Shown: positions 44,416-53,700, counted from the first letter of the stretch. The stretch: 64,000 nucleotides of DNA from Flavonifractor sp. An92 (GCF_002159175.1 NZ_NFGZ01000003.1:153551-217550); one strand, 5' to 3'. Notes: generated by a model not told the origin, from the sequence alone. Numbers and translations: made by a program.

Positions 44416-45501
44416 ATGGAAAAATTTAAGGTAGGCGTCATCGGCTGCACCGGTATGGTGGGTCAGCGCTTTGTCACTCTGATGGAGAATCACCCCTGGT
44501 TCCAGCTCACCGCCGTCGCCGCCAGCCCCCGCTCGGCGGGCAAAACCTACGAGGAGGCCGTGGGCAGCCGCTGGGCCATGGACACCCCCATGCCCGAGGA
44601 GGCCAAGAAGCTGGTGGTCCTCAACGCCGAGGCCGACGTGGAGAAGATCGCCTCCATGGTGGATTTCGTCTTTTCCGCCGTGGACATGAAGAAGGAGGAG
44701 ATCCAGGCCCTGGAGGAGGAGTACGCCAAGCACGAGTGCCCGGTGGTCTCCAACAACTCTGCCCACCGCTGGACCCCCGATGTGCCCATGGTGGTGCCCG
44801 AGATCAACCCTGAGCACCTGGACGTCATCCCCGCCCAGCGCAAGCGCCTGGGCACCCAGCGTGGCTTCATCGCCGTCAAGTCCAACTGCTCCCTCCAGAG
44901 CTACGTCCCCGCCCTCCATCCCCTGCGGAAGTTCGGCGTGAAGGACGTGCTGGTGTGCACCTATCAGGCCATCTCCGGCGCCGGTAAGACCTTTGAGACC
45001 TGGCCCGAGATGGTGGACAACGTCATCCCCTACATCGGCGGCGAGGAGGAGAAGAGCGAGCAGGAGCCCCTGAAGCTGTGGGGCAAGGTGGAAAACGGCG
45101 TCATCGTCAACGCCGACGGCCCCGCCATCACCGCCCAGTGCTTCCGTGTCCCCGCCTCCAACGGCCACATGGCCGCCGTGTTCGTGCGCTTTGAGCACAA
45201 GCCCTCCATGGAGGAGATCAAGGAGATCTGGGCCAGCTTCCGCGGCCGCGCCCAGGAGCTGGACCTTCCCTCCGCCCCCAAGCAGTTCCTCCACTACTTC
45301 GAGGAGGACAATCGCCCCCAGACCAAGCTGGACCGCATGACCGAGAAGGGCATGGCCGTGTGCATCGGCCGCCTGCGCCCCGACACCCAGTACGACTACA
45401 AGTTCGCCTGTCTCTCCCACAACACCCTGCGGGGCGCTGCCGGCGGCGCGGTGCTGCTGGCCGAGCTGCTGTGCGCGGAGAACTACATCACGAGGAGGTA
45501 A
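44416..45501 (+). CDS. asd: Aspartate-semialdehyde dehydrogenase
   Basis: The enzyme makes aspartate semialdehyde for lysine, diaminopimelate, threonine and methionine. The 361-aa protein starts MEKFKVGVIGCTGMVGQRF (dinucleotide site); the catalytic Cys lies in KSNCSLQSYVP and the His in PASNGHMAAVFV. Residues such as PRSAGKTYEEAVGSRW place it in the archaeal/fungal-like ASADH group also found in Clostridia. First gene of the riboswitch operon, with GGGAGGTCATAGCT before the ATG. Confidence 0.95.
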   Translation: MEKFKVGVIGCTGMVGQRFVTLMENHPWFQLTAVAASPRSAGKTYEEAVGSRWAMDTPMPEEAKKLVVLNAEADVEKIASMVDFVFSAVDMKKEEIQALEEEYAKHECPVVSNNSAHRWTPDVPMVVPEINPEHLDVIPAQRKRLGTQRGFIAVKSNCSLQSYVPALHPLRKFGVKDVLVCTYQAISGAGKTFETWPEMVDNVIPYIGGEEEKSEQEPLKLWGKVENGVIVNADGPAITAQCFRVPASNGHMAAVFVRFEHKPSMEEIKEIWASFRGRAQELDLPSAPKQFLHYFEEDNRPQTKLDRMTEKGMAVCIGRLRPDTQYDYKFACLSHNTLRGAAGGAVLLAELLCAENYITRR

Positions 45502-45507
45502 CCTGCT

Positions 45508-46398
45508 ATGCGTGAGCCTATTTTCACCGGCGCCTGTACCGCCATCGTCACCCCCTTTGACGAGAGCGGCGCCATCGACTACAAGGCCTTCGGCAGCCTC
45601 ATCGAGGACCAGATCGCCCGGGGCATCGACGCCATCTGCGTCTGCGGTACCACCGGCGAGAGCGCCACCATGTCCATCCGGGAGCACATCGCTGCCGTGG
45701 AGTTCTGCGTCAAGCAGGTCAACCACCGCGTCAAGGTCATCGCCGGCGCGGGCAGCAACGACACCTCCGCCGCCGTCTACCTCTCCCAGCACGCCCAGGA
45801 CTCCGGCGCGGACGCCCTGCTCCACGTCACCCCCTATTACAACAAGGCCAGCCAGACCGGCCTCATCAAGCACTATGAGTACATCGCCGACCGGACGGAG
45901 CTGCCCATCCTCCTCTATAACGTCCCCGGCCGCACCGGCGTGTCCTTCACCGCCGAGACCTACCGCATCCTCGCCCAGAACCCCAAGATCAACGGCGTCA
46001 AGGAGGCCAGCGGCAACTTCTCCCTCCTGGCCCACACCCGGTGCATCTGCCCTGACGACTTCTACATCTGGTCCGGCAACGACGACCAGGTGGTGCCCAT
46101 GATGAGCCTGGGCGCCAAGGGCGTCATCTCGGTGGCCTCCAACATCGTGCCCGAGGTCATGGTGAAGATGAGCCACCTGTGCCTGGAGGGCGACTTCCAC
46201 GCCGCCGCCAAGCTGCAGATCGAGTACATGGACTTCATCGACGCCCTCTTCATCGAGGTCAACCCCATCCCCATCAAGGCCGCCCTCAACCTGGCCGGCC
46301 GCAACGTGGGCGGGCTGCGTCTGCCCCTGTGCGACATCTCCCCCAAGAATCTGGAGGTCCTCCGGGCCTCCATGGAGCGCATGGGCCTGCTGGCCTGA
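45508..46398 (+). CDS. dapA: 4-hydroxy-tetrahydrodipicolinate synthase
   Basis: DapA condenses pyruvate with aspartate semialdehyde. The 296-aa protein has GTTGESATMS, the proton-relay YYNKASQTGLIKHY, the Schiff-base Lys region INGVKEASGN, and IWSGNDDQVVPMM. It follows asd by six bases. The product chain continues to dapB, so three of the first lysine-branch steps lie in one operon under a lysine riboswitch. Confidence 0.96.
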   Translation: MREPIFTGACTAIVTPFDESGAIDYKAFGSLIEDQIARGIDAICVCGTTGESATMSIREHIAAVEFCVKQVNHRVKVIAGAGSNDTSAAVYLSQHAQDSGADALLHVTPYYNKASQTGLIKHYEYIADRTELPILLYNVPGRTGVSFTAETYRILAQNPKINGVKEASGNFSLLAHTRCICPDDFYIWSGNDDQVVPMMSLGAKGVISVASNIVPEVMVKMSHLCLEGDFHAAAKLQIEYMDFIDALFIEVNPIPIKAALNLAGRNVGGLRLPLCDISPKNLEVLRASMERMGLLA

Positions 46399-46418
46399 GT
46401 CGCGGGAGGGATGTCCAA

Positions 46419-47183
46419 ATGGTAAAGATCCTCATTTCCGGCTGCAACGGCCACATGGGCCGGGTGGTGGCCGACATCTGCAAGGCCCGCTCCGACGCGG
46501 AGGTGGTGGGCGGCTTCGACATCCTGGGACAGGGCGACGGCTCCTTCCCGGTGTGGTCCAATCCCGTCCAGTGCGCCGTGGAGGCGGATGCGGTCATCGA
46601 CTTCTCCTCCCCCGCCGCGCTGGAGAATCTGCTGGCCTTCGGCAAGGAGAAGCACGTGCCCCTGGTACTGGCCACCACCGGCTACTCCGAGGAGCAGCTT
46701 GCCGCCATCGATGCAGCTTCCAAAGAAGTGCCCATCTTCCGCTCGGCCAACATGTCCCTGGGCGTGAACGTCCTCATGGAGCTGGTCAAACGCTGCGCCT
46801 CCCTTCTGGGGGAGGACTACGACGTGGAGATCGTGGAGCGCCACCACAATCGCAAGGTGGACGCCCCCAGCGGCACTGCCCTCATGCTCTATGAGGCCGC
46901 CGCTCAGGGTCTCCCCTACCAGCCCAACCCGGTCTATGACCGCCACGCCGTCCGCCAGCGCCGGGACCCTCACGACATCGGCATCTCCGCCGTCCGGGGC
47001 GGCAACATCGTGGGCGACCACGAGGTCATTTTCGCCGGGCGGGACGAGGTGGTGGAGCTGAAGCACTCCGCCATGAGCCGCGAGGTGTTCGCCTCCGGCG
47101 CGGTGAAAGCCGCCTGCTATTTGGCCGGGGTGAACGAGCCCGGGCTCTACAACATGAACGACCTGGTCTCCGCTGTGGTCTGA
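46419..47183 (+). CDS. dapB: 4-hydroxy-tetrahydrodipicolinate reductase
   Basis: DapB reduces the DapA product with NAD(P)H. The 254-aa protein has the nucleotide site ILISGCNGHMGRVVA, FSSPAALENLLAF, the catalytic ERHHNRKVDAPSGTAL, and HDIGISAVRGGNIVGDHEV. The start ATG at 46419 has GGGAGGG upstream. It is followed by a terminator (47190-47229). Confidence 0.96.
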   Translation: MVKILISGCNGHMGRVVADICKARSDAEVVGGFDILGQGDGSFPVWSNPVQCAVEADAVIDFSSPAALENLLAFGKEKHVPLVLATTGYSEEQLAAIDAASKEVPIFRSANMSLGVNVLMELVKRCASLLGEDYDVEIVERHHNRKVDAPSGTALMLYEAAAQGLPYQPNPVYDRHAVRQRRDPHDIGISAVRGGNIVGDHEVIFAGRDEVVELKHSAMSREVFASGAVKAACYLAGVNEPGLYNMNDLVSAVV

Positions 47184-47189
47184 AACAAG

Positions 47190-47229
47190 AAAAAGGGACG
47201 CGTTCCAGTTGGAACGCGGCCCTTTTTTT
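47190..47229. terminator. Bidirectional terminator after dapB
   Basis: A long stem (ACGCGTTCC with GGAACGCG, flanked by AAAAAGGG and CCCTTTTTTT) lies between the dapB stop and the end of the minus-strand permease gene. Confidence 0.88.
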
Positions 47230-48427
47230 ATTCGCTCTCGTCGCTCTCATCGGGAGGGGCCGGAGCCTCTCCTTCGGGGGCGCGGATGCCCTTGGCCTTC
47301 AGACGGCCCCGCACCCAGTCGCCCAGCAGGGAGTACAGCACCGCAAAGGTGGGCACACCCAGCAGCATACCGGGGAAGCCGAAGAGCCCGCCACCGATGA
47401 CGATGGACACCAGCACCCAGAAGGCCGAGATACCCGTGCTGTCGCCCAGGATCTTGGGGCCCAGGATGTTGCCATCGAACTGCTGCAGACCCAGCACCAG
47501 GATGGAGAACCGCAGCGCCTGCCACGGGTCCACGATGAGCAGGATGAAAATGCAGGGGATGGCGCCCACAATGGGGCCGAAGAAGGGGATGATGTTGGTC
47601 ACCCCGATGATCACGCTGATGAGCACCGCGAAGTCGATGCGCAGCAGCACGGTGAGGATGAAGCACAGAACGCCGATGATGGCGCTGTCCAGGATCTTGC
47701 CGTTGAGGAAGCCGGAGAAGATCCGGTTGGCCCGGCTGCACACCGCCAGGAAGTGGTTGGCCTTCTTCACCGGCAGCACCGCGTAGGTCAGCTTCTGCGC
47801 CTGCCGGGAGAGGACGTTCTTGCTCAGCAGCATGTAGATGGAGGAGATCACCGTGGTGATGGCCGCGATGATGCCGCTCACCACCCCGCTGCCCAGAGCC
47901 ACGCCCATGCTGAGCAGGGTGGGGAGCAGCCGGGAGGCCATGCCCGAGACCTGGCTCACGATGTCGCCGTAGGAGAGCATGAACTGGTTGGTCATCTGCT
48001 CCACCATGGCCTGGTCGATGTTGTACTTGACTGCCAAGTCGTTGAGGAGCACCCCCAACTTGGTCAGCGCGCCCTGGAGGGTGTAGTACAGGCTCACGAT
48101 GCTGTAAATGATCTGGGGCACGATCAGCTTCACCAGAACGGCCAGCAGCGCCACAAAGAGCACATAGACCACCAGCACCGCCAGCCCCCGCCGGCATTTC
48201 AGGTTCCGGAACACCTGGGTCTCAAAGTAATTCGTGGGCCCGTTGAGCAGGTACGCAATGGCAAAGCCCACCAGAAACGGCATGGCCACGCCCAGGAAGA
48301 TGTTCCAAATCCCATGGATCACATCCAGGTGGGAGATGAGCAGATAAAAGCTGATGGCGATGAGCACCACGATCAGGTTGGCGATCGCCCGCTCATCGTG
48401 GAAAAACCATTTCTTCTTGTCGTTCAC
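47228..48427 (-). CDS. AI-2E family transporter
   Basis: The 399-aa polytopic membrane protein has about eight helices in three groups, with DFAVLISVIIGVTNIIPFFGP and KILGDSTGISAFWVLVSIV near the C-terminal half, typical of the AI-2E (TqsA/YdiK) family. Family members export varied solutes or sodium; none proves autoinducer transport. The start is GTG. It ends at a shared terminator and follows tyrS by 45 bp. Confidence 0.9.
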   Translation of the reverse strand: MNDKKKWFFHDERAIANLIVVLIAISFYLLISHLDVIHGIWNIFLGVAMPFLVGFAIAYLLNGPTNYFETQVFRNLKCRRGLAVLVVYVLFVALLAVLVKLIVPQIIYSIVSLYYTLQGALTKLGVLLNDLAVKYNIDQAMVEQMTNQFMLSYGDIVSQVSGMASRLLPTLLSMGVALGSGVVSGIIAAITTVISSIYMLLSKNVLSRQAQKLTYAVLPVKKANHFLAVCSRANRIFSGFLNGKILDSAIIGVLCFILTVLLRIDFAVLISVIIGVTNIIPFFGPIVGAIPCIFILLIVDPWQALRFSILVLGLQQFDGNILGPKILGDSTGISAFWVLVSIVIGGGLFGFPGMLLGVPTFAVLYSLLGDWVRGRLKAKGIRAPEGEAPAPPDESDESE

Positions 48428-48472
48428 AGATCCTCCCCCTCTCCTTCCGCACTGCGGTCCGAACGCCGCCGC

Positions 48473-49699
48473 TTAGCCAAGCAGGGCACGGTGGAAGACC
48501 TTCTTGCCTTTCTTGATGGTGACGCCTTCGCCGGAGAGGGCATCCGCGGAGACGGTCTGCTCCACGCTGGTCACCTTCTCGCCGTCCAGGGACACGCCGC
48601 CCTGCTCGATGAGCCGGCGGGCCTCCTTCTTGGAGGGCACCAGACCGCACTTGAGCATCAGGTCCAGGATGCCGATGGTCCCGTCGGTCAGGTCCTCGGC
48701 CGCCAGGGTGGTGGAGGGCATGTTGCTCCGGTCGCCGCCGGTGGAGAAGAGCGCACGGGCGGCATCCTGGGCCTTCTTGGCCTCCTCGGTGCCGTGGACC
48801 AGCTGGGTCAGCTCGAAGGCCAGGATCTCCTTGGCGGTGTTCAGCTGGGCGCCCTCCCACTTGTCCATCTCGTCGATCTGCTCCAGAGGCAGGAAGGTGA
48901 GCATCCGCAGGCACTTCAGCACGTCGGCATCACCCACGTTGCGCCAGTACTGGTAGAAGTCGTAGGGGCTGGTCTTGTTGGGGTCCAGCCACACCGCGCC
49001 GGACTGGGTCTTGCCCATCTTCTTGCCCTCGGAGTTCAGCAGCAGGGTGATGGTCATGGCGTGGGCGTCCTTGCCCAGCTTGCGGCGGATGAGCTCGGTG
49101 CCGCCCAGCATGTTGGACCACTGGTCGTCGCCGCCGAACTGCATGTTGCAGCCGTAGTGCTGGAACAGGTGGTAGAAGTCGTAGGACTGCATGATCATGT
49201 AGTTGAACTCCAGGAAGGACAGGCCCTTCTCCATGCGCTGCTTGTAGCACTCGGCCCGGAGCATGTTATTCACGCTGAAGCAAGCGCCCACTTCCCGCAG
49301 GAGCTCCACATAGTTGAGCTTCATCAGCCAGTCGGCGTTGTTCACCATCTGGGCCTTGCCCTCGCCGAACTCGATGAAGCGCTCCATCTGCTTCTTGAAG
49401 CAGTCGCAGTTGTGCTGGATGGTCTCGGGGGTCATCATCTGGCGCATGTCGCTGCGGCCGGAGGGGTCGCCCACCATGCCGGTGCCGCCGCCGATGAGGG
49501 CGATGGGCCGGTTGCCCGCCATCTGGAGGCGCTTCATCAGGCACAGGGCCATGAAGTGGCCCACGTGGAGAGAGTCGGCGGTGGGGTCAAAGCCGATGTA
49601 AAAGACCGCCTTGCCCTCGTTGATCATCTTGGAGATCTCCTCCTCGTTGGTCACCTGGGCGATGAGGCCGCGGGCCTTCAGTTCTTCATAACAAGTCAT
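48473..49699 (-). CDS. tyrS: Tyrosyl-tRNA synthetase
   Basis: The class I synthetase has 408 aa, with [16 protein letters not shown] (HIGH-like), [18 protein letters not shown] (KMSKS-like) and a C-terminal S4 RNA-binding domain. I chose ATG at 49699 because AAGGAG is seven bases away; an ATG at 49705 touches it. It is the second gene of a tyrosine T-box operon, after a small zinc-ribbon gene. Confidence 0.96.
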   Translation of the reverse strand: MTCYEELKARGLIAQVTNEEEISKMINEGKAVFYIGFDPTADSLHVGHFMALCLMKRLQMAGNRPIALIGGGTGMVGDPSGRSDMRQMMTPETIQHNCDCFKKQMERFIEFGEGKAQMVNNADWLMKLNYVELLREVGACFSVNNMLRAECYKQRMEKGLSFLEFNYMIMQSYDFYHLFQHYGCNMQFGGDDQWSNMLGGTELIRRKLGKDAHAMTITLLLNSEGKKMGKTQSGAVWLDPNKTSPYDFYQYWRNVGDADVLKCLRMLTFLPLEQIDEMDKWEGAQLNTAKEILAFELTQLVHGTEEAKKAQDAARALFSTGGDRSNMPSTTLAAEDLTDGTIGILDLMLKCGLVPSKKEARRLIEQGGVSLDGEKVTSVEQTVSADALSGEGVTIKKGKKVFHRALLG

Positions 49700-49715
49700 G
49701 TTCATTCTCCTTCAT

Positions 49716-50015
49716 TTAAAATAACCGTTTCCCACAGTGGGGACATTTGGGGTCGTCCATTTCGTGGAGCATGCCGCAGAAGGGACAGCGGGCCTGGGCG
49801 ATGCCGGAGCAGGGGCCCGGTGCGGTGCGTTCGGCCAGGTAGAAGTCCAGATGCTGACAGCTCGTGCAGCACCACACCTCCACCGGCAAGGAACTCTCCC
49901 CGCTCTCGTGCTCCAGGTCCCCCCGCAGATGCCAGCCGGGGTTTCCTTTCCGCAGCAGCTGCTGCCCCATGGAGACCATGGTCCCGCCGCAGCGGATACA
50001 CTTCTCCCGCTCCAT
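49716..50015 (-). CDS. Small zinc-ribbon protein in the tyrosine T-box operon
   Basis: The 99-aa protein has two zinc-knuckle-like groups: C6-C9 with C50-C53, and C77-C80 with C91-C94 (RCPFCGM, PKCPHCGK). No enzyme motif is visible, so the function is unknown; zinc storage, RNA binding or a ribosomal role are all possible. The ATG at 50015 has AAAGGAGGCAGACG before it. It is the first gene after the T-box, 16 bp before tyrS, so it is induced with tyrS when tyrosyl-tRNA is low. Confidence 0.85.
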   Translation of the reverse strand: MEREKCIRCGGTMVSMGQQLLRKGNPGWHLRGDLEHESGESSLPVEVWCCTSCQHLDFYLAERTAPGPCSGIAQARCPFCGMLHEMDDPKCPHCGKRLF

Positions 50016-50033
50016 CGTCTGCCTCCTTTCGAC

Positions 50034-50298
50034 AAAAAAGCCCCCTGTCCCGCAGGACAGAGGGCGTTTCTTACGCGGTACCACCTCTGGTTCGCCGCTC
50101 TCTCACAAAAGCGGCCTCAGGCCGTGCCAACACACGGCGGCGCGATAACGGGCGCTCCCGGCCTCCCCTACTGCGCTTTGGGTTCAGGGGGCTGCTCCGA
50201 GGGGTATTCCCAGGCGCTCCCGCTCCCCCTCCCACCAGCCGGGGGTTCTCTGTGCCGGTACCTGCCTGTTACTCTTCCTCATCCACGCAATGTCGTAT
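50034..50298 (-). ncRNA. Tyrosine T-box leader
   Basis: On the minus strand the leader carries the stem I elements (GAGGAAGAGTA, CAGAGAACCCCCGG), a specifier loop with GAATACCCC whose codon is TAC (50206-50204, Tyr), the T-box core AGGTGGTACCGCG (50086-50074) and a terminator hairpin (GCCCTCTGTCC, TGCG, GGACAGGGGGC, TTTTTT; 50065-50034). Uncharged tyrosyl-tRNA should stabilise the antiterminator and turn on the zinc-ribbon gene and tyrS. Confidence 0.94.
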
Positions 50299-50304
50299 GG
50301 CCTG

Positions 50305-50333
50305 ATTATAGCGTGCCGGGTTTCCTTTGTCAA
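50305..50333 (-). promoter_or_regulatory. Consensus promoter of the T-box operon
   Basis: TTGACA (50333-50328), 17-bp spacer, TATAAT (50310-50305), fully consensus. The -35 box contains the TGA stop of the upstream EamA gene. Confidence 0.9.
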
Positions 50334-51187
50334 GAGGCGGTCTGTGGCTCCAGCCGGAGCTTGAGCACGTTGTAGCCCACCACCGAGCCCACCACGATCA
50401 CCGCTCCCACCAGGGACAGCGGGCCGATGGTCTCGTGGTAAAAGACCGCCACCAGGATGGGGTTGAGCACCGGCTCGATGCCCGACACCAGGCAGGCCGT
50501 CACCGCCGGGGTGGTGCGCAGGCCGATGGTCAGCAGGATGTAGGCAAGGCCCACCTGGAACGCACCCAGGATCACCAGACTGGTAAGGGCCGTGGGGGTG
50601 AATTCCGTCTCCTGCAGAAGGAACGGAAGGCCGGTCACCACACTGACGATGTCGCCCCAGAACACCGAGGAGATGGGGTCGGCGTCGGGCAGGTCCTGGA
50701 GGAGAAACACCCCCGCATAGCTCAGCCCCGACAGGAGCGCCAGGACATTGCCCAGCATGTCTCCCGCCTCCAGGCTGTCCACGAAGAAGCACAGCACCCC
50801 CAGCAGCACCACCGCACAGGCGCCCAGGTCCAGGCGGCCCGGCTTTTTGCGCCAGAAAATGGCGGACAAGAGGATCACAAATATGGGCGCGGTGAATTGG
50901 AGCACGATGGTGTTGGCGGCAGTGGTCATCTTATTGGCCACCGTGAAGAGCATGTTGGTGCCGCACACGCACAGCGAGCCCAGCGCCACCCAGCGGTTGA
51001 ACTTCGGTCGGTGCTTCACGGCCAGCAGATAGCCGCCGATGACCATCAGCGCCACGATGTTCCGCCCGCTGTTGATGGAAAGACCGCTCCAGGGGATCAC
51101 CTTGATACACAGTCCGCCGATGCTGTACAGCACCGCCGCCAGAAAACACAACAGCACCCCTCGGCGCTGTTCCCGTTGCGTCGCCAT
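50330..51187 (-). CDS. EamA/DMT-family transporter
   Basis: The 285-aa protein has ten predicted membrane helices in two EamA repeats and begins MATQREQRRGVLLCFLAA. DMT family members export amino acids, nucleotides or other metabolites; the substrate cannot be told. Motifs include SGIEPVLNPILVAVFYHE in the second repeat, the usual EamA feature. It is monocistronic or follows recN; a MITE-like element lies just upstream (51228-51497). Confidence 0.88.
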   Translation of the reverse strand: MATQREQRRGVLLCFLAAVLYSIGGLCIKVIPWSGLSINSGRNIVALMVIGGYLLAVKHRPKFNRWVALGSLCVCGTNMLFTVANKMTTAANTIVLQFTAPIFVILLSAIFWRKKPGRLDLGACAVVLLGVLCFFVDSLEAGDMLGNVLALLSGLSYAGVFLLQDLPDADPISSVFWGDIVSVVTGLPFLLQETEFTPTALTSLVILGAFQVGLAYILLTIGLRTTPAVTACLVSGIEPVLNPILVAVFYHETIGPLSLVGAVIVVGSVVGYNVLKLRLEPQTAS

Positions 51188-51227
51188 TGGAAACGCCTCT
51201 TTTCGTTATGATGATATTCGTTTGGAA

Positions 51228-51497
51228 TGCGCTCGCCGCGCAGGCCGCCTACTCGGCGGGAGCACCGCTTTCTTTGCAAAGAAAGCGGTGGGAAAGAAAG
51301 CCCAGAGGGGGGATACCCCCCCTCTGGACTCCCCCAAAGCGCACCCCGGTCTCCATCCGGCTGCGGAGGGATTTCCTTACACCGGCGTGGCCAATTCCAG
51401 GCTTTCTGCCTATCCGGAAAGCGTTGTACCCCGGCAAAAACAGGTGGCCGAAGGCCGCCCGCTGCTGTCCGCGTAGGACGCCCGCGCGGCGAGCGCA
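51228..51497. mobile_element. MITE-like element with terminal inverted repeats
   Basis: The 270-bp block between the EamA gene and recN begins TGCGCTCGCCGCGC and ends with the exact reverse complement; over the first 29 bases 25 match. Inside lie a 26-bp perfect palindrome (51264-51289, ACCGCTTTCTTTG and its complement) and an 11-bp stem (51302-51312 with 51317-51327). There is no gene for transposition. No clear target duplication was found. The remaining gap of 51188-51227 and 51498-51520 shows nothing else. Confidence 0.6.
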
Positions 51498-51520
51498 AAT
51501 CTTCCGGGCTCCCCGGAGAA

Positions 51521-53200
51521 TTACTGCCGCTCTGCTCCGCCTCGGAGGAGTTCCTCCGCCCCCGCCAGGATGGCGGGGGTGATGTGCTCGCCGCCGGTGA
51601 GCCGGGCCAGGGCCTGAATCCTCCCCTCCCGGTCCAGCCGTTCCACCCGGGTATAGGTCCGCCCGTTCCGCTCGCCTTTCTCCACTGAGAAGTGAACCCC
51701 CGCCATAGCGGCGATCTGCGGAAGGTGGGTGACGCAGAGGACCTGCTTGTTCTTCGCCACAGCGGCCATTTTCAGGGCCACCTTCTGGGCCGCCCGGCCG
51801 CTGACGCCGGTGTCCACCTCATCAAAGATAAGGGTGGCGATGGCCTCGTTCTCCGCCAGCACATTTTTCAGCGCCAGCATGATGCGGGAGAGCTCACCGC
51901 CGGAGGCGATGCGCTGGATGGGCTTCAGATCCTCGCCCACGTTGGCCGACATGAGGAACTGCACCTCGTCGGCGCCCGTCTCGTCCAGCCCCTCCCCCGC
52001 CTTGGGGTGCAGGTCGGTTTGGAAGCGCACCCGGGGCATGTCCAGCTGCCGCAGCTCCTCCTGGATGCGCGCTTCCAGCTCGGTGCCCGCCTTCTTCCGG
52101 GCGGCGGTGAGGGCATCTGCTTTCTCCCGGGCCACAGCAAGGCACTTGGCCTCCTCCTTCTCCAGCTTGGCCAGAGCGTCGGATGAAAACGCGATCTCGT
52201 CCAGCTCCCGCCGGCAGCGCTCCAGATAGGCCAGCATCTCCCCCACCGTGTCGCCGTACTTCTTTTTCAGTCGATAGAGCACATCCAGCCGGCTCTCGAT
52301 CTGGTCCAGCTCTCCCGGCTCGAAGTCAAAGGAGGCCCGCAGATCCCGCACCAACTCCGCCGCGTCCTCCGCCAAGGCGGAGAGCTCGGAGAGCTTGTCC
52401 GCGGCGGTGGAGATGTCCACGCTCATGCCGGACACCCCGGCCAGATTGCGCTCCGCCGTAGCGATGAGGGCGGCGGCGCCCTCCCGCTCGTCGTCGCCGG
52501 AGAGGGCGAAGTGAGCGCCCTCCACTGCCTGGATCAGTCTTTCCGCGTTGCGCAGCAGGGTGCGCCGCTCGGTGAGGGACTCCTCCTCCCCTTCCTCCAG
52601 GTGGGCCCGCTCCAGTTCTCCGATCTGGAAGGTGAGGCTGTCGATGCGCCGGGCCTTCTCCGCGTCGTCCAGACGCAGGGAGTTCATCTGCCGCCGCACC
52701 TTCTGGAGGGCGGCATAGGACTGGGCGTAGTCCTCCCGCTGGCCGTCCAGCTCGCCGAAGCTGTCCAGATAGCCCAGATGATAGCTCTCGTCCAGGAGCT
52801 GCTGGCCGTCGTGCTGGCCGTGGATGTTGATGAGCTGCCGTCCCAGGTCCCGCAGCTGGCTCACGTTCACCAGACGGCCATTCACCCGGCAGGTATTGCG
52901 TCCATCGGAGAGGATCTCCCGCTGGATGAGCACCGTCCCCTCCTCGTCGGGAGCGATGCCGTTCTCTTCAAACCAGGGCAGCGGCGCCACGTGGAGGAAC
53001 TGGGCCTCCACCCGGGCCCGGCGGGCGCCGGTGCGGATCAGGTCCCGGCTGGTCCGTCCGCCGGTAATGGCCCCGATGGCGTCGATGACGATGCTCTTGC
53101 CCGCTCCCGTCTCGCCGGTGAGGACGTTGAAGCCGGGCTCAAAGCGGATGTCCGCCGACTCGATGACCGCGATTTGTTCGATGTGGAGCAGTGAAAGCAT
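51521..53200 (-). CDS. recN: DNA repair protein RecN
   Basis: RecN is an SMC-like ATPase for double-strand break repair. The 559-aa protein has the Walker A GETGAGKSIVIDAIG near residue 32, a central coiled coil (about 160-360), the signature IASGGELSRIMLALK and Walker B ATLIFDEVDTGVSG. The order recN-argR-nadK-tlyA-dxs is a conserved Firmicutes cluster. Confidence 0.96.
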   Translation of the reverse strand: MLSLLHIEQIAVIESADIRFEPGFNVLTGETGAGKSIVIDAIGAITGGRTSRDLIRTGARRARVEAQFLHVAPLPWFEENGIAPDEEGTVLIQREILSDGRNTCRVNGRLVNVSQLRDLGRQLINIHGQHDGQQLLDESYHLGYLDSFGELDGQREDYAQSYAALQKVRRQMNSLRLDDAEKARRIDSLTFQIGELERAHLEEGEEESLTERRTLLRNAERLIQAVEGAHFALSGDDEREGAAALIATAERNLAGVSGMSVDISTAADKLSELSALAEDAAELVRDLRASFDFEPGELDQIESRLDVLYRLKKKYGDTVGEMLAYLERCRRELDEIAFSSDALAKLEKEEAKCLAVAREKADALTAARKKAGTELEARIQEELRQLDMPRVRFQTDLHPKAGEGLDETGADEVQFLMSANVGEDLKPIQRIASGGELSRIMLALKNVLAENEAIATLIFDEVDTGVSGRAAQKVALKMAAVAKNKQVLCVTHLPQIAAMAGVHFSVEKGERNGRTYTRVERLDREGRIQALARLTGGEHITPAILAGAEELLRGGAERQ

Positions 53201-53243
53201 GGATACCCTTCCGTTCTAGCTGTAAAGGAAATTAACTTTACGA

Positions 53244-53696
53244 TTATTTCAGCATCTTGTGGATCTCGTCGCAGAACTCCACCGCCGCCTCGTTGGTGCG
53301 CATGATGAGAATGGCGGTGTCGTCGCCCGCCAGGCTCCCCACCAGATCGTCGATCTCCATGCCGTCGATGGCAGCGCCCGCCGCCGAGGCCAGGCCCGGC
53401 ATGGTCTTGAGAACCACGATGTTCTGGGCCACGTCAAAGGAGGTGACGCCCTCCTTGAAGATGGTGCGCAGGCGGCTGGCCAGATTGATGGACACCTTGC
53501 GCTCGCTGACGGCGTAGCGGTAGGTGCCAAAGCCGGTCAGCTCCTTGATGAGATGGAGCTCCTTGATGTCCCGGGAAATGGTGGCCTGGGTGGACTGCAT
53601 GCCACGGGCCTTCAGTTCCTGAAGCAGCTGCTCCTGAGTCTCCACGTCCTGTTCTTCGATGATACGCAGGATCTCCTGCTGTCGCTTTGCCTTCAT
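53244..53696 (-). CDS. argR: Arginine repressor ArgR/AhrC
   Basis: ArgR binds DNA when arginine is present. The 150-aa protein has an N-terminal winged helix (MKAKRQQEILRIIEE, QSTQATISRDIKELHLIK) and a C-terminal hexamer and arginine-binding domain with GLASAAGAAIDGMEIDD and GDDTAILIM. It lies before recN, as in Bacillus. Its regulon is outside the window. Confidence 0.95.
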   Translation of the reverse strand: MKAKRQQEILRIIEEQDVETQEQLLQELKARGMQSTQATISRDIKELHLIKELTGFGTYRYAVSERKVSINLASRLRTIFKEGVTSFDVAQNIVVLKTMPGLASAAGAAIDGMEIDDLVGSLAGDDTAILIMRTNEAAVEFCDEIHKMLK

Positions 53697-53700
53697 AGGA

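Noticed and set aside
44278..46200. 640-codon minus-strand frame across asd and dapA
   Set aside because: It covers the riboswitch terminator and two certain plus-strand genes; the translation is Gly/His/Val-rich with no recognisable domain.
47753..50305. Long plus-strand frame opposite the permease, tyrS and the T-box
   Set aside because: It lies antisense to certain genes and an RNA element.
51240..51480. Small coding genes inside the MITE-like element
   Set aside because: Short frames on both strands follow the palindromes and have no ribosome site.
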